Position numbers and translations under genes: made by a program. DNA of 6,680 nucleotides from an uncultured Bacteroidales bacterium. Lineage in GTDB: Bacteria; Bacteroidota; Bacteroidia; Bacteroidales; UBA932. Below the pieces are notes generated by a model, which searched no databases, was not told where the DNA came from, and worked only from the letters and a program-made list of their open reading frames with translations. This document shows, piece after piece, positions 1 through 6,680 of this stretch. The first letter of the stretch is position 1; every line of letters begins with the position of its first letter. The stretch lies in contig CAMEBJ010000072.1 in the NCBI GenBank assembly GCA_945912085.1, forward strand, positions 1-6,680, in the 5' to 3' direction.

Positions 1-157
1 TTTTGTCCTGGGAGTCAAAACTGGTTCCCGTCACCTTAGTAGCGACAATCTCCGGACTGATGGTAATCCTTAGGTCTTTTTCCTGTTGGATGCTCTCTTT
101 CTGTGAGCAGGCAGCCAGAGCGAGCATTGAAACTGCCACGATTGAGATCTTTTTCAT
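1..157 (-). CDS. N-terminus of a lipoprotein, probably fimbrillin (Mfa-like) family; cut by the window edge
   Basis: Only about 52 codons are present and the gene continues beyond position 1. Translating from the ATG at 157-155 gives MKKISIVAVSMLALAACSQK, a clear lipoprotein signal peptide with the cysteine at 17. The mature start has a polar linker, then RITISPEIVATKVTGTSFDS and QDK. The pattern of I-S-P-x-I, a T/K-V-T-G-T-x-F step and an acidic-lysine turn is what I recall for the start of fimbrillin/Mfa-like proteins of Bacteroidales (typically followed by IGL). These form or decorate surface fimbriae or act as lipid-anchored adhesin subunits. The start codon lies 17 bases after the FISUMP gene stop, so the two are almost certainly co-transcribed. 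The lipoprotein call is firm; the fimbrillin call is moderate because the diagnostic remainder is missing. Confidence 0.68.
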   Translation of the reverse strand, partial: MKKISIVAVSMLALAACSQKESIQQEKDLRITISPEIVATKVTGTSFDSQDK

Positions 158-174
158 ATTGATAATTATTAGTG

Positions 175-984
175 TTATTTTGCTGTCCAGCCGTCCTTTA
201 TGCAACGCACCTGAACGCCGTTTGTAGCATTGTTGAATGAAACGTGCAGCCTTCCTTCAGTATAGGAGGTGCTAAATGAAGACATCAGAGCCCAGAACTG
301 TACGGACGTGCCTTTTGAACCCGTGTGTCCTGTTGAACCTGCAAAATAGTTCATCTTCAATGCACCTACGGATTGCTCGCCTGTAGAGACAAGCTGTACA
401 TTGTATTTGCCGCTGATGACGCATCCTGAAAGAACCGGATTCCAGTCTGCTGCCTGTGCGTTCGTAACGCAACCGCCTTTGTAGTCAGCATTGTAAATCG
501 GTGCAGTTTCAACCAGAATTTCTTCCGCTTTGCTTCCGTCAGACAATGTCGCGCTCTGGGCGTAACCGCAGAAACCAGTCCATTCAGCCTTGGTAGGGAT
601 GTGCCATCCGTCAGGGCAGATTCCCTGAGCTCCTTCGAATGAAGTGACATTGTTGACATCAATGGCTGTTCCGAAAATGGTTGCAGCGTCGTAAAGATAT
701 CCATACTTTGCAATGGACTCGGCATCAGTCAGTTCCACGGCCGCTCCGTCAACAACCTTGTAAGGATTCCAGATTCCTTTTCCATCTGCAGTCTTTCCCT
801 CAGGCAGGTAGCGAAGTGGCTCAGCCATCCAGGTCTGTCCGTTGGAAAGGGTCACAGTCTTGTAGGTAACTCCCTCATAGACAACAGTGTTCGGATCCTG
901 TACCTCTCCCTCTTGATTGTTGTTTTTTTCGCAGGCAACCGCGATTGCAGCCACTGCGCACAGAAATAATAAAGATCGTTTCAT
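175..984 (-). CDS. FISUMP-domain lipoprotein
   Basis: This 269-residue protein is probably displayed on the envelope. Seen: a lipoprotein signal peptide MKRSLLFLCAVAAIAVAC with the acylated cysteine at 18, an Asn- and acidic-rich linker (19-32), then a single FISUMP domain (Fibrobacter succinogenes major paralogous domain) over about 35-264. Its markers in order are TLSNGQTWMAEPLRY (45-59), YGYLYDAAT (94-102), CPDGWHIPTKAEW (123-135), FWALMSSFS (230-238) and VQVRCIKD (257-264). Cysteines 123 and 261 sit at conserved domain positions and could pair. The frame is open upstream to 1164, but I start at 984 because that ATG begins an excellent lipoprotein signal and the extension runs into the preceding gene. 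No biochemical role is established for FISUMP proteins as far as I know; adhesion or surface display is the usual guess. It lies 58 bases after the barrel gene and 17 bases before the next lipoprotein. Confidence 0.88.
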   Translation of the reverse strand: MKRSLLFLCAVAAIAVACEKNNNQEGEVQDPNTVVYEGVTYKTVTLSNGQTWMAEPLRYLPEGKTADGKGIWNPYKVVDGAAVELTDAESIAKYGYLYDAATIFGTAIDVNNVTSFEGAQGICPDGWHIPTKAEWTGFCGYAQSATLSDGSKAEEILVETAPIYNADYKGGCVTNAQAADWNPVLSGCVISGKYNVQLVSTGEQSVGALKMNYFAGSTGHTGSKGTSVQFWALMSSFSTSYTEGRLHVSFNNATNGVQVRCIKDGWTAK

Positions 985-1042
985 ATAAACTTTGTTTAAT
1001 TGGTGAATATTCCCTATATGTAAATATTTAATATACAGTAGA

Positions 1043-2557
1043 TTAAAACACATATCCAAGTTTAAGCCCAGCCTCCCATCTCTGTGGGAAACCGTAGCGG
1101 CTGAAACCGAAGCCGTACTTCCAGTCCCCCCTTCCTTCGATGAAAAGACCGCGGAATATTTCATATCTCAGGCTCAATCCTGCGCCGATTTTCCCGCAGG
1201 TCTCGTATTCCCTCTGTATGTTAACATATTCCGTGAGTCTGTACGGCTCTTCAATGTCTCCCTCAACGCCTTCAATCCTTTTCGAATCCTCGTCCCAACT
1301 TCCGTCATTCCAGAGAATGCCGGCACCGAGAGCGAACCTTCCCATCCGCACCAAAGTTGAACATTGGACTGACCAGGAAAGAACATTCCGGGCGTAAAGA
1401 TAAGGATATCTTTGGGAAACCATCTCCCATCCCTGACGGAATTTTCCTCCAACTGACAGTTCCCACTTGTTTGCAACAAATTCATATTCAGGGGAAAGCC
1501 GATATTCTTCACTCTCGAAAATCCTGTTTGATGCATATTTCCTTGTGGTCGTGACTCCTCCATCCAGGACTTTTTCCAACACATTCTCGTCGTCGGAGAG
1601 CCTCCTCCATTCAAAACCCAACCGGACGAAATGACGCTTTTCGTCGCTTCCGGTGCTCCAGACGGCTTTGGCATTCACCCTTTGCTGCGGGAAATCAAAC
1701 CAGAAACTCTGTTTCTCTCCGGCCGTGCCCATGGCGTAGCCATACCCGGCCTCGATGAACAAGTCCGCATACTGCAACTGTGCCGCCACAGCGTGCAGAT
1801 TCTGTTTCACAGGGAAGGCGTTGATGCCGGATTCGGCAAGATGTATTCCGTCGCTGTTCCAGATGCCGTAGGCTCCGTACATCATTCCCTTGTCGAGGAA
1901 GGCATAGTAGGATCCGGCGAGGGTTCCGATGACCTCGGCCGTGATGGTCTCGTAATTCCTCCCGTAGATGTAATTCAATCCTGCCGCCCATTTCCCCCTG
2001 TGCCAGAGGATGCCGGGGGATACCTCAAGGTCCAGACGGTAGTCAGAGTACCTCAAATCTTTGCGCTTGGCGCAGTTGCGGGAGGTGAATCCGATTTTTC
2101 CCCCGAGCCTCCATTCAGGGGAAAGGTCAACTGAAATGCCTCCTTCGAAGGAGTAGGTCTGAAGGGTTTTCCTGCCAGGAGTGAATTCAAGGATGTCGAA
2201 AGGGTAGAATCCAGGTTCCAAAAACATAGAACCGCACATTTGCTGTCCTTCCCTGTGGCTGAAGGAAAATTTCCCCTCCATTGAAAATTTCTTCAGGTGC
2301 ATCAGGGTGTTTGCTTCCACCCCCGCAGAGAATGCGGAGGATGCCTCGTGGCTTTGGCGCAGTCCTCCAGCCTCGTACCTTGCAGACAACTCCGCACACG
2401 AGATTGAGACGCTGTCCTGCCTGATTCCGCTGACATTGCTTCCTGCATTCCACGGGTTCCACATCACCGTCCTGCGGAAGTCCCTCGGGCGGGCCGCCGA
2501 GCAGATGCAGAGCATTGCAAGCAAGGTTGATATGACGGTTCTCCTATTCATTTCCAT
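1043..2557 (-). CDS. DUF6850-type outer-membrane beta-barrel protein
   Basis: This is a 504-residue predicted outer-membrane barrel of unknown function. Seen: a signal peptide MEMNRRTVISTLLAMLCICS ending near SAA-RP; an N-terminal block with MWNPWNAGSNVSGI; FLEPGFYPFDILEFTPG; the motif RNCAKRKDLRYSDYRLDLE around residue 163, which I associate with DUF6850 proteins; then many alternating-hydrophobicity strands rich in Tyr, Trp and Gly, ending LKLGYVF with a terminal Phe. No plug or TonB box is present, so it is not a second TonB-dependent receptor. Three in-frame ATGs (2563, 2557, 2551) precede the signal peptide. I chose 2557 because an AGGA lies six bases upstream of it; 2551 is almost as plausible. 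The reading frame is open up to 2662, but that extension overlaps the lipoprotein gene and lacks signal-peptide character at its N-terminus. The 5' end overlaps the DUF4876 gene, tying it to the receptor operon. Confidence 0.88.
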   Translation of the reverse strand: MEMNRRTVISTLLAMLCICSAARPRDFRRTVMWNPWNAGSNVSGIRQDSVSISCAELSARYEAGGLRQSHEASSAFSAGVEANTLMHLKKFSMEGKFSFSHREGQQMCGSMFLEPGFYPFDILEFTPGRKTLQTYSFEGGISVDLSPEWRLGGKIGFTSRNCAKRKDLRYSDYRLDLEVSPGILWHRGKWAAGLNYIYGRNYETITAEVIGTLAGSYYAFLDKGMMYGAYGIWNSDGIHLAESGINAFPVKQNLHAVAAQLQYADLFIEAGYGYAMGTAGEKQSFWFDFPQQRVNAKAVWSTGSDEKRHFVRLGFEWRRLSDDENVLEKVLDGGVTTTRKYASNRIFESEEYRLSPEYEFVANKWELSVGGKFRQGWEMVSQRYPYLYARNVLSWSVQCSTLVRMGRFALGAGILWNDGSWDEDSKRIEGVEGDIEEPYRLTEYVNIQREYETCGKIGAGLSLRYEIFRGLFIEGRGDWKYGFGFSRYGFPQRWEAGLKLGYVF

Positions 2558-3800
2558 TGACATTCCTGTGCAGGGACTGCACCTGTGATTCATAAAAGTC
2601 GTTGGAGGAATTGTTTGTGTCCACAAGCACCTCAAAGCCTTCTTCCTCGGTCTTCGCGGCATTCACTTTCCTCATCAGGGTGTGTCCCAGATAGACATCC
2701 GACAGAAAGACAAATCCGGCGTCGAGGACGGGAGGAATCCTTTTCCTGTTGCCTGAGGCACCTCCGTTGAAGACCTCCACAGCATCAATGACCCAGTCGT
2801 GCGGGATGCAGACCACATTGTCTATACTGCTTCCCGGAGTCGGAATCACCACATCCTTCTCCAGAACGAAATCCTGGATGCTCCTGCCCTTGGCCTTGAA
2901 AATCACGACGGCAGGGGAGTTGATTGAAAGAGGATAGGCATTGGCCTGACCGGTCTTGATGACCACATTCAGGTAATGGTCCGTCCTGATTCTGTCTCCC
3001 GGAGCGGGGTGATAGCTGACATTTGTGAAATAGGTGTTGTTGTAGCAGACGAAATAGTCCTCCCTGTTCAAATCCACGGACAGTGGATATTGTGCAGAGT
3101 GGTCTATGGCTCCGTTGACCGCGATGACAGCATCCTCTCCGGGATTCAGAGGGAAGGTCGTTCCGTTGCCACCGAACTGCCAGACTGCCTGGATGACAGG
3201 GACGAAATCCTTGTAAACCGACGCTCCTGTTTCCGGGTCCGTTGTGACCCAAGGATTTGTCGCATTGGAATTGTAGGGTGAGAGTGACCCGAAGCAGAGA
3301 CTGTCCAGAAATTGTGTCGAGCCTGTGTTGTTGTGGAGAATGATGTATTTGTCAGCCTGGTAGTTGCCCTCGTAAGGGGACATCTTGCAGCCTCCACAGT
3401 AGATTTCCTTGATTACGATGTCTCCCGTCTTGACATACATCAAATCAAGTGTCACTGACCTGTCCTCTCCTGCAATCCGGACGCCGTCCTCAGAACCGTT
3501 GAAAATCTCATCCGAGACCACCGGGGACGTGCTGACACGGTACAGCCCGTTGACAAGGTCCAGCAGGGCCTTCCCATTGACATCGGTCAGTGCCGAATAG
3601 ACGGCTCCGTTGTCAATGTTCTCCGCACTGACGGTGATCCCCCCGGCCGGAAGCAAGCTGAACTTTCCCGGGAAGACCAGCCTGACCTCAAGCGTGTGCA
3701 GGCTGTTTTCGTAGGGGTTGACCTTGTCGAAATCAGCCTTGCATCCGCCTGCGCAGAGCAGGAGGAGAGCAGCAAAGGATAAGAAAGAAAGTCGTTTCAT
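2544..3800 (-). CDS. DUF4876-type lipoprotein, probable surface partner of the TonB-dependent receptor
   Basis: This 418-residue protein is probably a lipid-anchored envelope protein. Seen: a lipoprotein signal peptide MKRLSFLSFAALLLLCAGGC with the lipidated cysteine at 20, followed by acidic and basic residues (KADFDK) that loosely resemble a Bacteroidota surface-export signal. Residues about 34-118 look like an Ig-type regulatory domain (TDVNGKALLDLVNGLYRVS). Residues about 128-400 carry the DUF4876 pattern: IVIKEIYCGGCK, then DKYIILHNN and FLDSLCFG, recalling a lamin-tail-like beta sandwich. The family assignment rests on remembered patterns, not a search. The start codon shares its first base with the receptor stop, and the 3' end overlaps the next barrel gene, so all three products are likely made together. 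By analogy with other receptor-lipoprotein pairs it may capture ligand or cap the receptor; that role is inferred. Its cysteine content (135, 138, 169, 252, 331) is notable. The ligand is unknown. Confidence 0.88.
   Translation of the reverse strand: MKRLSFLSFAALLLLCAGGCKADFDKVNPYENSLHTLEVRLVFPGKFSLLPAGGITVSAENIDNGAVYSALTDVNGKALLDLVNGLYRVSTSPVVSDEIFNGSEDGVRIAGEDRSVTLDLMYVKTGDIVIKEIYCGGCKMSPYEGNYQADKYIILHNNTGSTQFLDSLCFGSLSPYNSNATNPWVTTDPETGASVYKDFVPVIQAVWQFGGNGTTFPLNPGEDAVIAVNGAIDHSAQYPLSVDLNREDYFVCYNNTYFTNVSYHPAPGDRIRTDHYLNVVIKTGQANAYPLSINSPAVVIFKAKGRSIQDFVLEKDVVIPTPGSSIDNVVCIPHDWVIDAVEVFNGGASGNRKRIPPVLDAGFVFLSDVYLGHTLMRKVNAAKTEEEGFEVLVDTNNSSNDFYESQVQSLHRNVNGNE
2564..2567 (-). promoter_or_regulatory. 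Possible ribosome binding site (AGGA) for the DUF6850 barrel gene
   Basis: AGGA on the minus strand lies six bases before the ATG at 2557-2555 and inside the 3' end of the DUF4876 gene. It is the only purine-rich match well spaced for one of the three candidate ATGs, and it is the reason I chose 2557. Bacteroidota depend little on Shine-Dalgarno pairing, so it is weak evidence. Confidence 0.4.
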
Positions 3801-3802
3801 CA
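3798..3802 (-). other. TGATG stop-start overlap (receptor to DUF4876 lipoprotein)
   Basis: On the minus strand the receptor stop TGA (3802-3800) shares its final A with the lipoprotein start ATG (3800-3798). Such one-base overlaps usually mean translational coupling by terminating ribosomes that re-initiate. It supports roughly linked synthesis of the receptor and its lipoprotein neighbour. The overlap is seen directly; the coupling is inferred. Confidence 0.85.
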
Positions 3803-6655
3803 GAATTTGAGCCTGCAGGTGAGTCCGTAGTAAAAATCCGGGGTAAAAATTGCGCTTACCCCTGTTGCGTATGAGGTCACGGCCTTCCGTGAATTGGTGA
3901 AGTTGTTCGCAAAGAAAGACAGTGAGACGTGCCTGCCTATTTCCTTGGTGATGCTTATGTTCGCTGAGAAGTAGGGGTCGTAACCGTCAAGGGCGAAAGT
4001 GTAGGCATTGCCGGATTTGAGAATCAGGTTTGCATATTCCGGGTCGGATGCCTGTGTGTCCGTGAAATCGTGGATGTTTCCGTCCAGATCCATGTAGGCA
4101 ACGGGACGGATAGCCGTGTAGGAATTGCCGGCATTAACATCCTCTCCGGTCGGTGTCTTGCCTTGTTCAGAGACAGTGAAGGTTCCGGATGCAGGGATGT
4201 TCCTCGAAAGCCGCACCAGAGACATCTCCAGACGGCAGGTGATGATGATTCGGGCCTGTGGGATGTGGGTGATGGCCGTCAGGTTGGCATCCAGGGAATG
4301 GGTCTTTTTCCCGATTGCAACCGCATTGGAACTGCCTCCGTTGGCATATATTCCGACATATTGGTAGGACCTGTCTGTCAGCGAGGTGTGGGACCATCCG
4401 CTTTGGTAATAGTAGGAAAGACCTTCGTCGGCGTACGTCGTGAAGGTGTAGGAAGCATCCAGTCTGAAGGAAGTCCTGACTGGCCTGATCTCCGGGAAAT
4501 CCACAATCAGCTCGGCACCCGTGCGCAGGATGTCCGCTCCGTTGTCCTGGTAAAGCTGTTTGGTGAAGGTGCTGTTCGTCACCTTGACATCCATCGGTGT
4601 TACCGTTCCGGAGGTGGGGTCGTAAATGCTGATGATTCCATTGTCAATCAGCACCCTCGGATCGTCAGGAACTGTGAAACCGTCAGGTTTCCGGAAGATA
4701 TTGCAGGAGAACGGAGTGTAAAGGTTTGAATATTTGTAGGGATTCTTTGTGACATTGCAGAACCCCGTCAGTGAAACCTTTGTCCCGAGGAAGGATGCGT
4801 CGATGCCCACCTCCGCGTTCGAGTTCCGCTGCCATTTCAGGTCCGGATTATATGCCATTTTATATGGCTGGGTATAATATACATATATACTCTTTCCCGA
4901 AGGCGACGAAAAGTCGAAGGTCCTGATGTCGTTGTACTCCTGTTTGGGGTAAAGGATGTAGAAAGACGGCAGTTTCTCTGAAATGCCCCAGCCTCCGCGC
5001 ACGGAGATATGTCTGTTGAATGTCCATTTCGCGTTCAGCCTTGGCGAGAGGGTGGTCTTGCCGTTGTACATCGACCCTTTGATGAAGACGTTCTCGAGCC
5101 TGAGTCCTGCCGTGACCTCGAATGTCGTCTTCCCTACGGGGAGGCTGAAGTGGTCTTCGGCATAGACGGAAAGGTTGTGCATGAAAGGATAGGCGGAATA
5201 TGGATCAGCGCGCCAACCGTCTGAGGCAAGTTTTTCATCAGCGAAATATTCACCCTGCCCCCTGTTCCCCGAGGCCTTCCACTGGACTCCTGCCTTGAGT
5301 GTGTTCTTCGTCTCGCCCCAACGGCGGAACCAGTTGTATTTGATGGAAGCGGCATAGTCCAGCTCCTTTGAATCCACGATTCTGTCGAAGGTGTAGCTTG
5401 TCGGGAGAATGTCTGCGATGGAATATCCCTCCTGTACCTCGTGAACCGCTGGCAGGGGGGATGCAGATGTCTTTTCCGGGAGGAAATGTCTGTTGAGGTT
5501 ATCCCTGAAATTCACCGAGGCATCGATTTTCAGGTTGGTAATCCAGCTGCGGTTCAGAAGCCAGGTCAGGGAGGCATTGCCTCTGAAGACATTGTCCCTG
5601 GTCCTTTCCCATTCGCCCTTGTAGGCATCCGGGTCATCCTTGGCGTTCATCCCTCCGATGTTTCCCGTGAAGCCCGCCTCAAAACGGAAGACCTTTGCAA
5701 AGGTGTTGCTGTAGGCCACCGAGAAGCCTCTTCTGTTGTAGGAAGTGTAGGGAGAGATCAGCCTTCTTGTAGCCCTGGTCCATTCCCCACTGACATTCAG
5801 CACACCCCTGTCTTTCTTCAAATCGAAACCCTTGGAGACTGATGCCGACCATGTGCGCGGATTGACAGCCAGAGTGATATTTACCGGTGTGCGCCCCTTT
5901 CTGGTGTTGATTCTGACCATCCCGCTGTTCAGGTCGCCATACTCCGCCGAAGGGACACCTGTCACAACCTCCACGGATTCAATGTTTTCCACAGCAATGC
6001 TCCTGGTGTCCATCCCTGAAGGCTGACCGAAGGCGGCATTGTTTCCTATTCTCACCCCGTCCACCTCAAGGGCGGTGCCGAAAGCGGCGTTTCCCGCCGT
6101 GGAGCCTCCCGAGCGAAGGGAGAGCGCATTGCTGGAGGTGAGGTCCGGATTGATGGTCTTTCCTCCCGGAAGCAGGGCCGAGATGTCAGCCATATCCGAC
6201 ATCTGCAGGTGGTTCAGCGCGTTCCTGTCTAGGGAAAGTGAGGTGTTCAGCGCATCATCCTTCTTCGCCGTCACCACAACCTCGTCAATGGCAAGCGTGC
6301 TCTCCGAAAGGGCAAGGCTCAAGTCCTCGATGTCTGAACTGACATCCAGGACAAGGGTATATGAAACATAGCCCAGACACGAGGTTTCAACCTGATAGCG
6401 TCCCTTCTGAACCTTCTCGAAAAGGAAATGCCCCTTGTCATCGCTCAGGGCCCAAAGATAGTCCTTCCCAAGCCTTACAACAGCCCCTGCAACGGGTTCC
6501 TTCGTCTTGCTGTCCGTGATTGTCCCGCTGACAGAAAAGACCATCGGTGCAGCGGAAGGACTCTTGGCTGATAAAATGTCAGGAATATTCAACAAGCAGG
6601 AAATGAACAACATAAATGTCGCCCAGCACTCCCTAGATGTGAATTTCCTGACCAT
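3800..6655 (-). CDS. TonB-dependent outer-membrane receptor with carboxypeptidase-regulatory-like N-terminal domain
   Basis: This is a complete 951-residue gated outer-membrane channel, which imports a ligand using TonB-ExbBD energy. Seen in the sequence: a signal peptide (about residues 1-30, basic start MVRKF, hydrophobic core, likely cleavage after ILSA); a carboxypeptidase-regulatory-like Ig fold (about 41-115, with VSGTITDSKTKEPVAGAVV); a TonB-box-like DEVVVTA at 124-130; a plug domain (about 135-254) with LLPGG, LRSGG, a VDG loop, and the closing block ESVEVVTGVPSAEYGDLNSG; then a barrel to the end. The last strand reads YYGLTCRLKF and ends in Phe951, the usual signal for barrel assembly. 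The length is normal for the family. The plug resembles a Bacteroidota receptor subgroup rather than classical SusC, and no SusD lies next to it. The stop overlaps the start of the DUF4876 lipoprotein, so the two are probably coupled. Only 25 bases upstream are visible and no promoter is recognisable there. The substrate is unknown. Confidence 0.95.
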   Translation of the reverse strand: MVRKFTSRECWATFMLFISCLLNIPDILSAKSPSAAPMVFSVSGTITDSKTKEPVAGAVVRLGKDYLWALSDDKGHFLFEKVQKGRYQVETSCLGYVSYTLVLDVSSDIEDLSLALSESTLAIDEVVVTAKKDDALNTSLSLDRNALNHLQMSDMADISALLPGGKTINPDLTSSNALSLRSGGSTAGNAAFGTALEVDGVRIGNNAAFGQPSGMDTRSIAVENIESVEVVTGVPSAEYGDLNSGMVRINTRKGRTPVNITLAVNPRTWSASVSKGFDLKKDRGVLNVSGEWTRATRRLISPYTSYNRRGFSVAYSNTFAKVFRFEAGFTGNIGGMNAKDDPDAYKGEWERTRDNVFRGNASLTWLLNRSWITNLKIDASVNFRDNLNRHFLPEKTSASPLPAVHEVQEGYSIADILPTSYTFDRIVDSKELDYAASIKYNWFRRWGETKNTLKAGVQWKASGNRGQGEYFADEKLASDGWRADPYSAYPFMHNLSVYAEDHFSLPVGKTTFEVTAGLRLENVFIKGSMYNGKTTLSPRLNAKWTFNRHISVRGGWGISEKLPSFYILYPKQEYNDIRTFDFSSPSGKSIYVYYTQPYKMAYNPDLKWQRNSNAEVGIDASFLGTKVSLTGFCNVTKNPYKYSNLYTPFSCNIFRKPDGFTVPDDPRVLIDNGIISIYDPTSGTVTPMDVKVTNSTFTKQLYQDNGADILRTGAELIVDFPEIRPVRTSFRLDASYTFTTYADEGLSYYYQSGWSHTSLTDRSYQYVGIYANGGSSNAVAIGKKTHSLDANLTAITHIPQARIIITCRLEMSLVRLSRNIPASGTFTVSEQGKTPTGEDVNAGNSYTAIRPVAYMDLDGNIHDFTDTQASDPEYANLILKSGNAYTFALDGYDPYFSANISITKEIGRHVSLSFFANNFTNSRKAVTSYATGVSAIFTPDFYYGLTCRLKF

Positions 6656-6680
6656 TGTCTTAAAAACAGTTACACTAACC

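Noticed and set aside
158..174. Terminator or promoter between the FISUMP and fimbrillin-like genes
   Set aside because: The gap is just 17 AT-rich bases with no usable hairpin, which fits a simple intra-operon spacer.
985..1164. Longer N-terminus for the FISUMP protein (60 extra residues)
   Set aside because: The extension runs back through the AT-rich spacer and into the end of the preceding gene in another frame, and it would bury a perfect lipoprotein signal peptide inside the protein.
1631..2134. Plus-strand open frame of 167 codons opposite the DUF6850 gene
   Set aside because: Antisense shadow of a barrel gene with clear family motifs; no domain, no signal peptide and no supporting neighbours.
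2564..2662. Longer N-terminus for the DUF6850 protein starting at 2662
   Set aside because: It would overlap the DUF4876 gene by over 100 bases and put a basic, low-complexity stretch ahead of a normal signal peptide.
4070..4729. Plus-strand open frame of 219 codons opposite the receptor gene
   Set aside because: It lies wholly antisense to a convincing receptor barrel, has no recognisable domain or signal peptide, and has the odd composition typical of the reverse complement of a GC-biased gene.
4850..4900. AT-rich patch inside the receptor gene, considered as an internal promoter or insertion scar
   Set aside because: It is explained by Tyr-, Ile- and Lys-rich coding (SIYVYYTQPYKMAYNPD), a normal barrel-loop segment in an unbroken frame.
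6656..6680. Promoter for the receptor operon
   Set aside because: Only 25 bases precede the start codon in this window and no -7 or -33 element can be recognised; the promoter must be judged from sequence further right.

Overview
The window looks like chromosomal DNA from a member of the Bacteroidota, most likely the order Bacteroidales. The evidence is a TonB-dependent receptor with a carboxypeptidase-regulatory-like N-terminal extension, lipoproteins with Bacteroidota-type short signal peptides, families largely confined to this phylum (DUF4876, DUF6850, FISUMP, fimbrillin-like), moderately GC-rich coding DNA with AT-rich spacers, and almost no Shine-Dalgarno sequences. The genus cannot be fixed from the sequence alone.

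All five genes lie on the minus strand and read from right to left. First is a complete TonB-dependent receptor (6655-3800). Its stop overlaps by one base (TGATG) the start of a DUF4876-type lipoprotein (3800-2544). The end of that gene overlaps the start of a DUF6850-type outer-membrane beta-barrel protein (about 2557-1043). After a 58-base AT-rich spacer comes a FISUMP-domain lipoprotein (984-175). After a further 17 bases comes the N-terminus of another lipoprotein (157-1), which runs off the left edge and looks like the start of a fimbrillin (Mfa-like) protein.

The first three genes are so tightly packed that they almost certainly form one transcript. They would encode a cell-envelope module: a TonB-powered gated channel, a probable surface lipoprotein partner, and a second beta-barrel of unknown role. 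There is no SusD homologue within the window, so this is not a standard SusC/SusD glycan system as far as can be seen. The substrate is unknown. The two downstream lipoproteins point to surface display or adhesion and may be read through from the same promoter, which must lie to the right of the window.

I see no tRNA, rRNA, CRISPR array, insertion sequence, attachment site, riboswitch or convincing terminator. No stretch longer than 58 bases lacks a gene.
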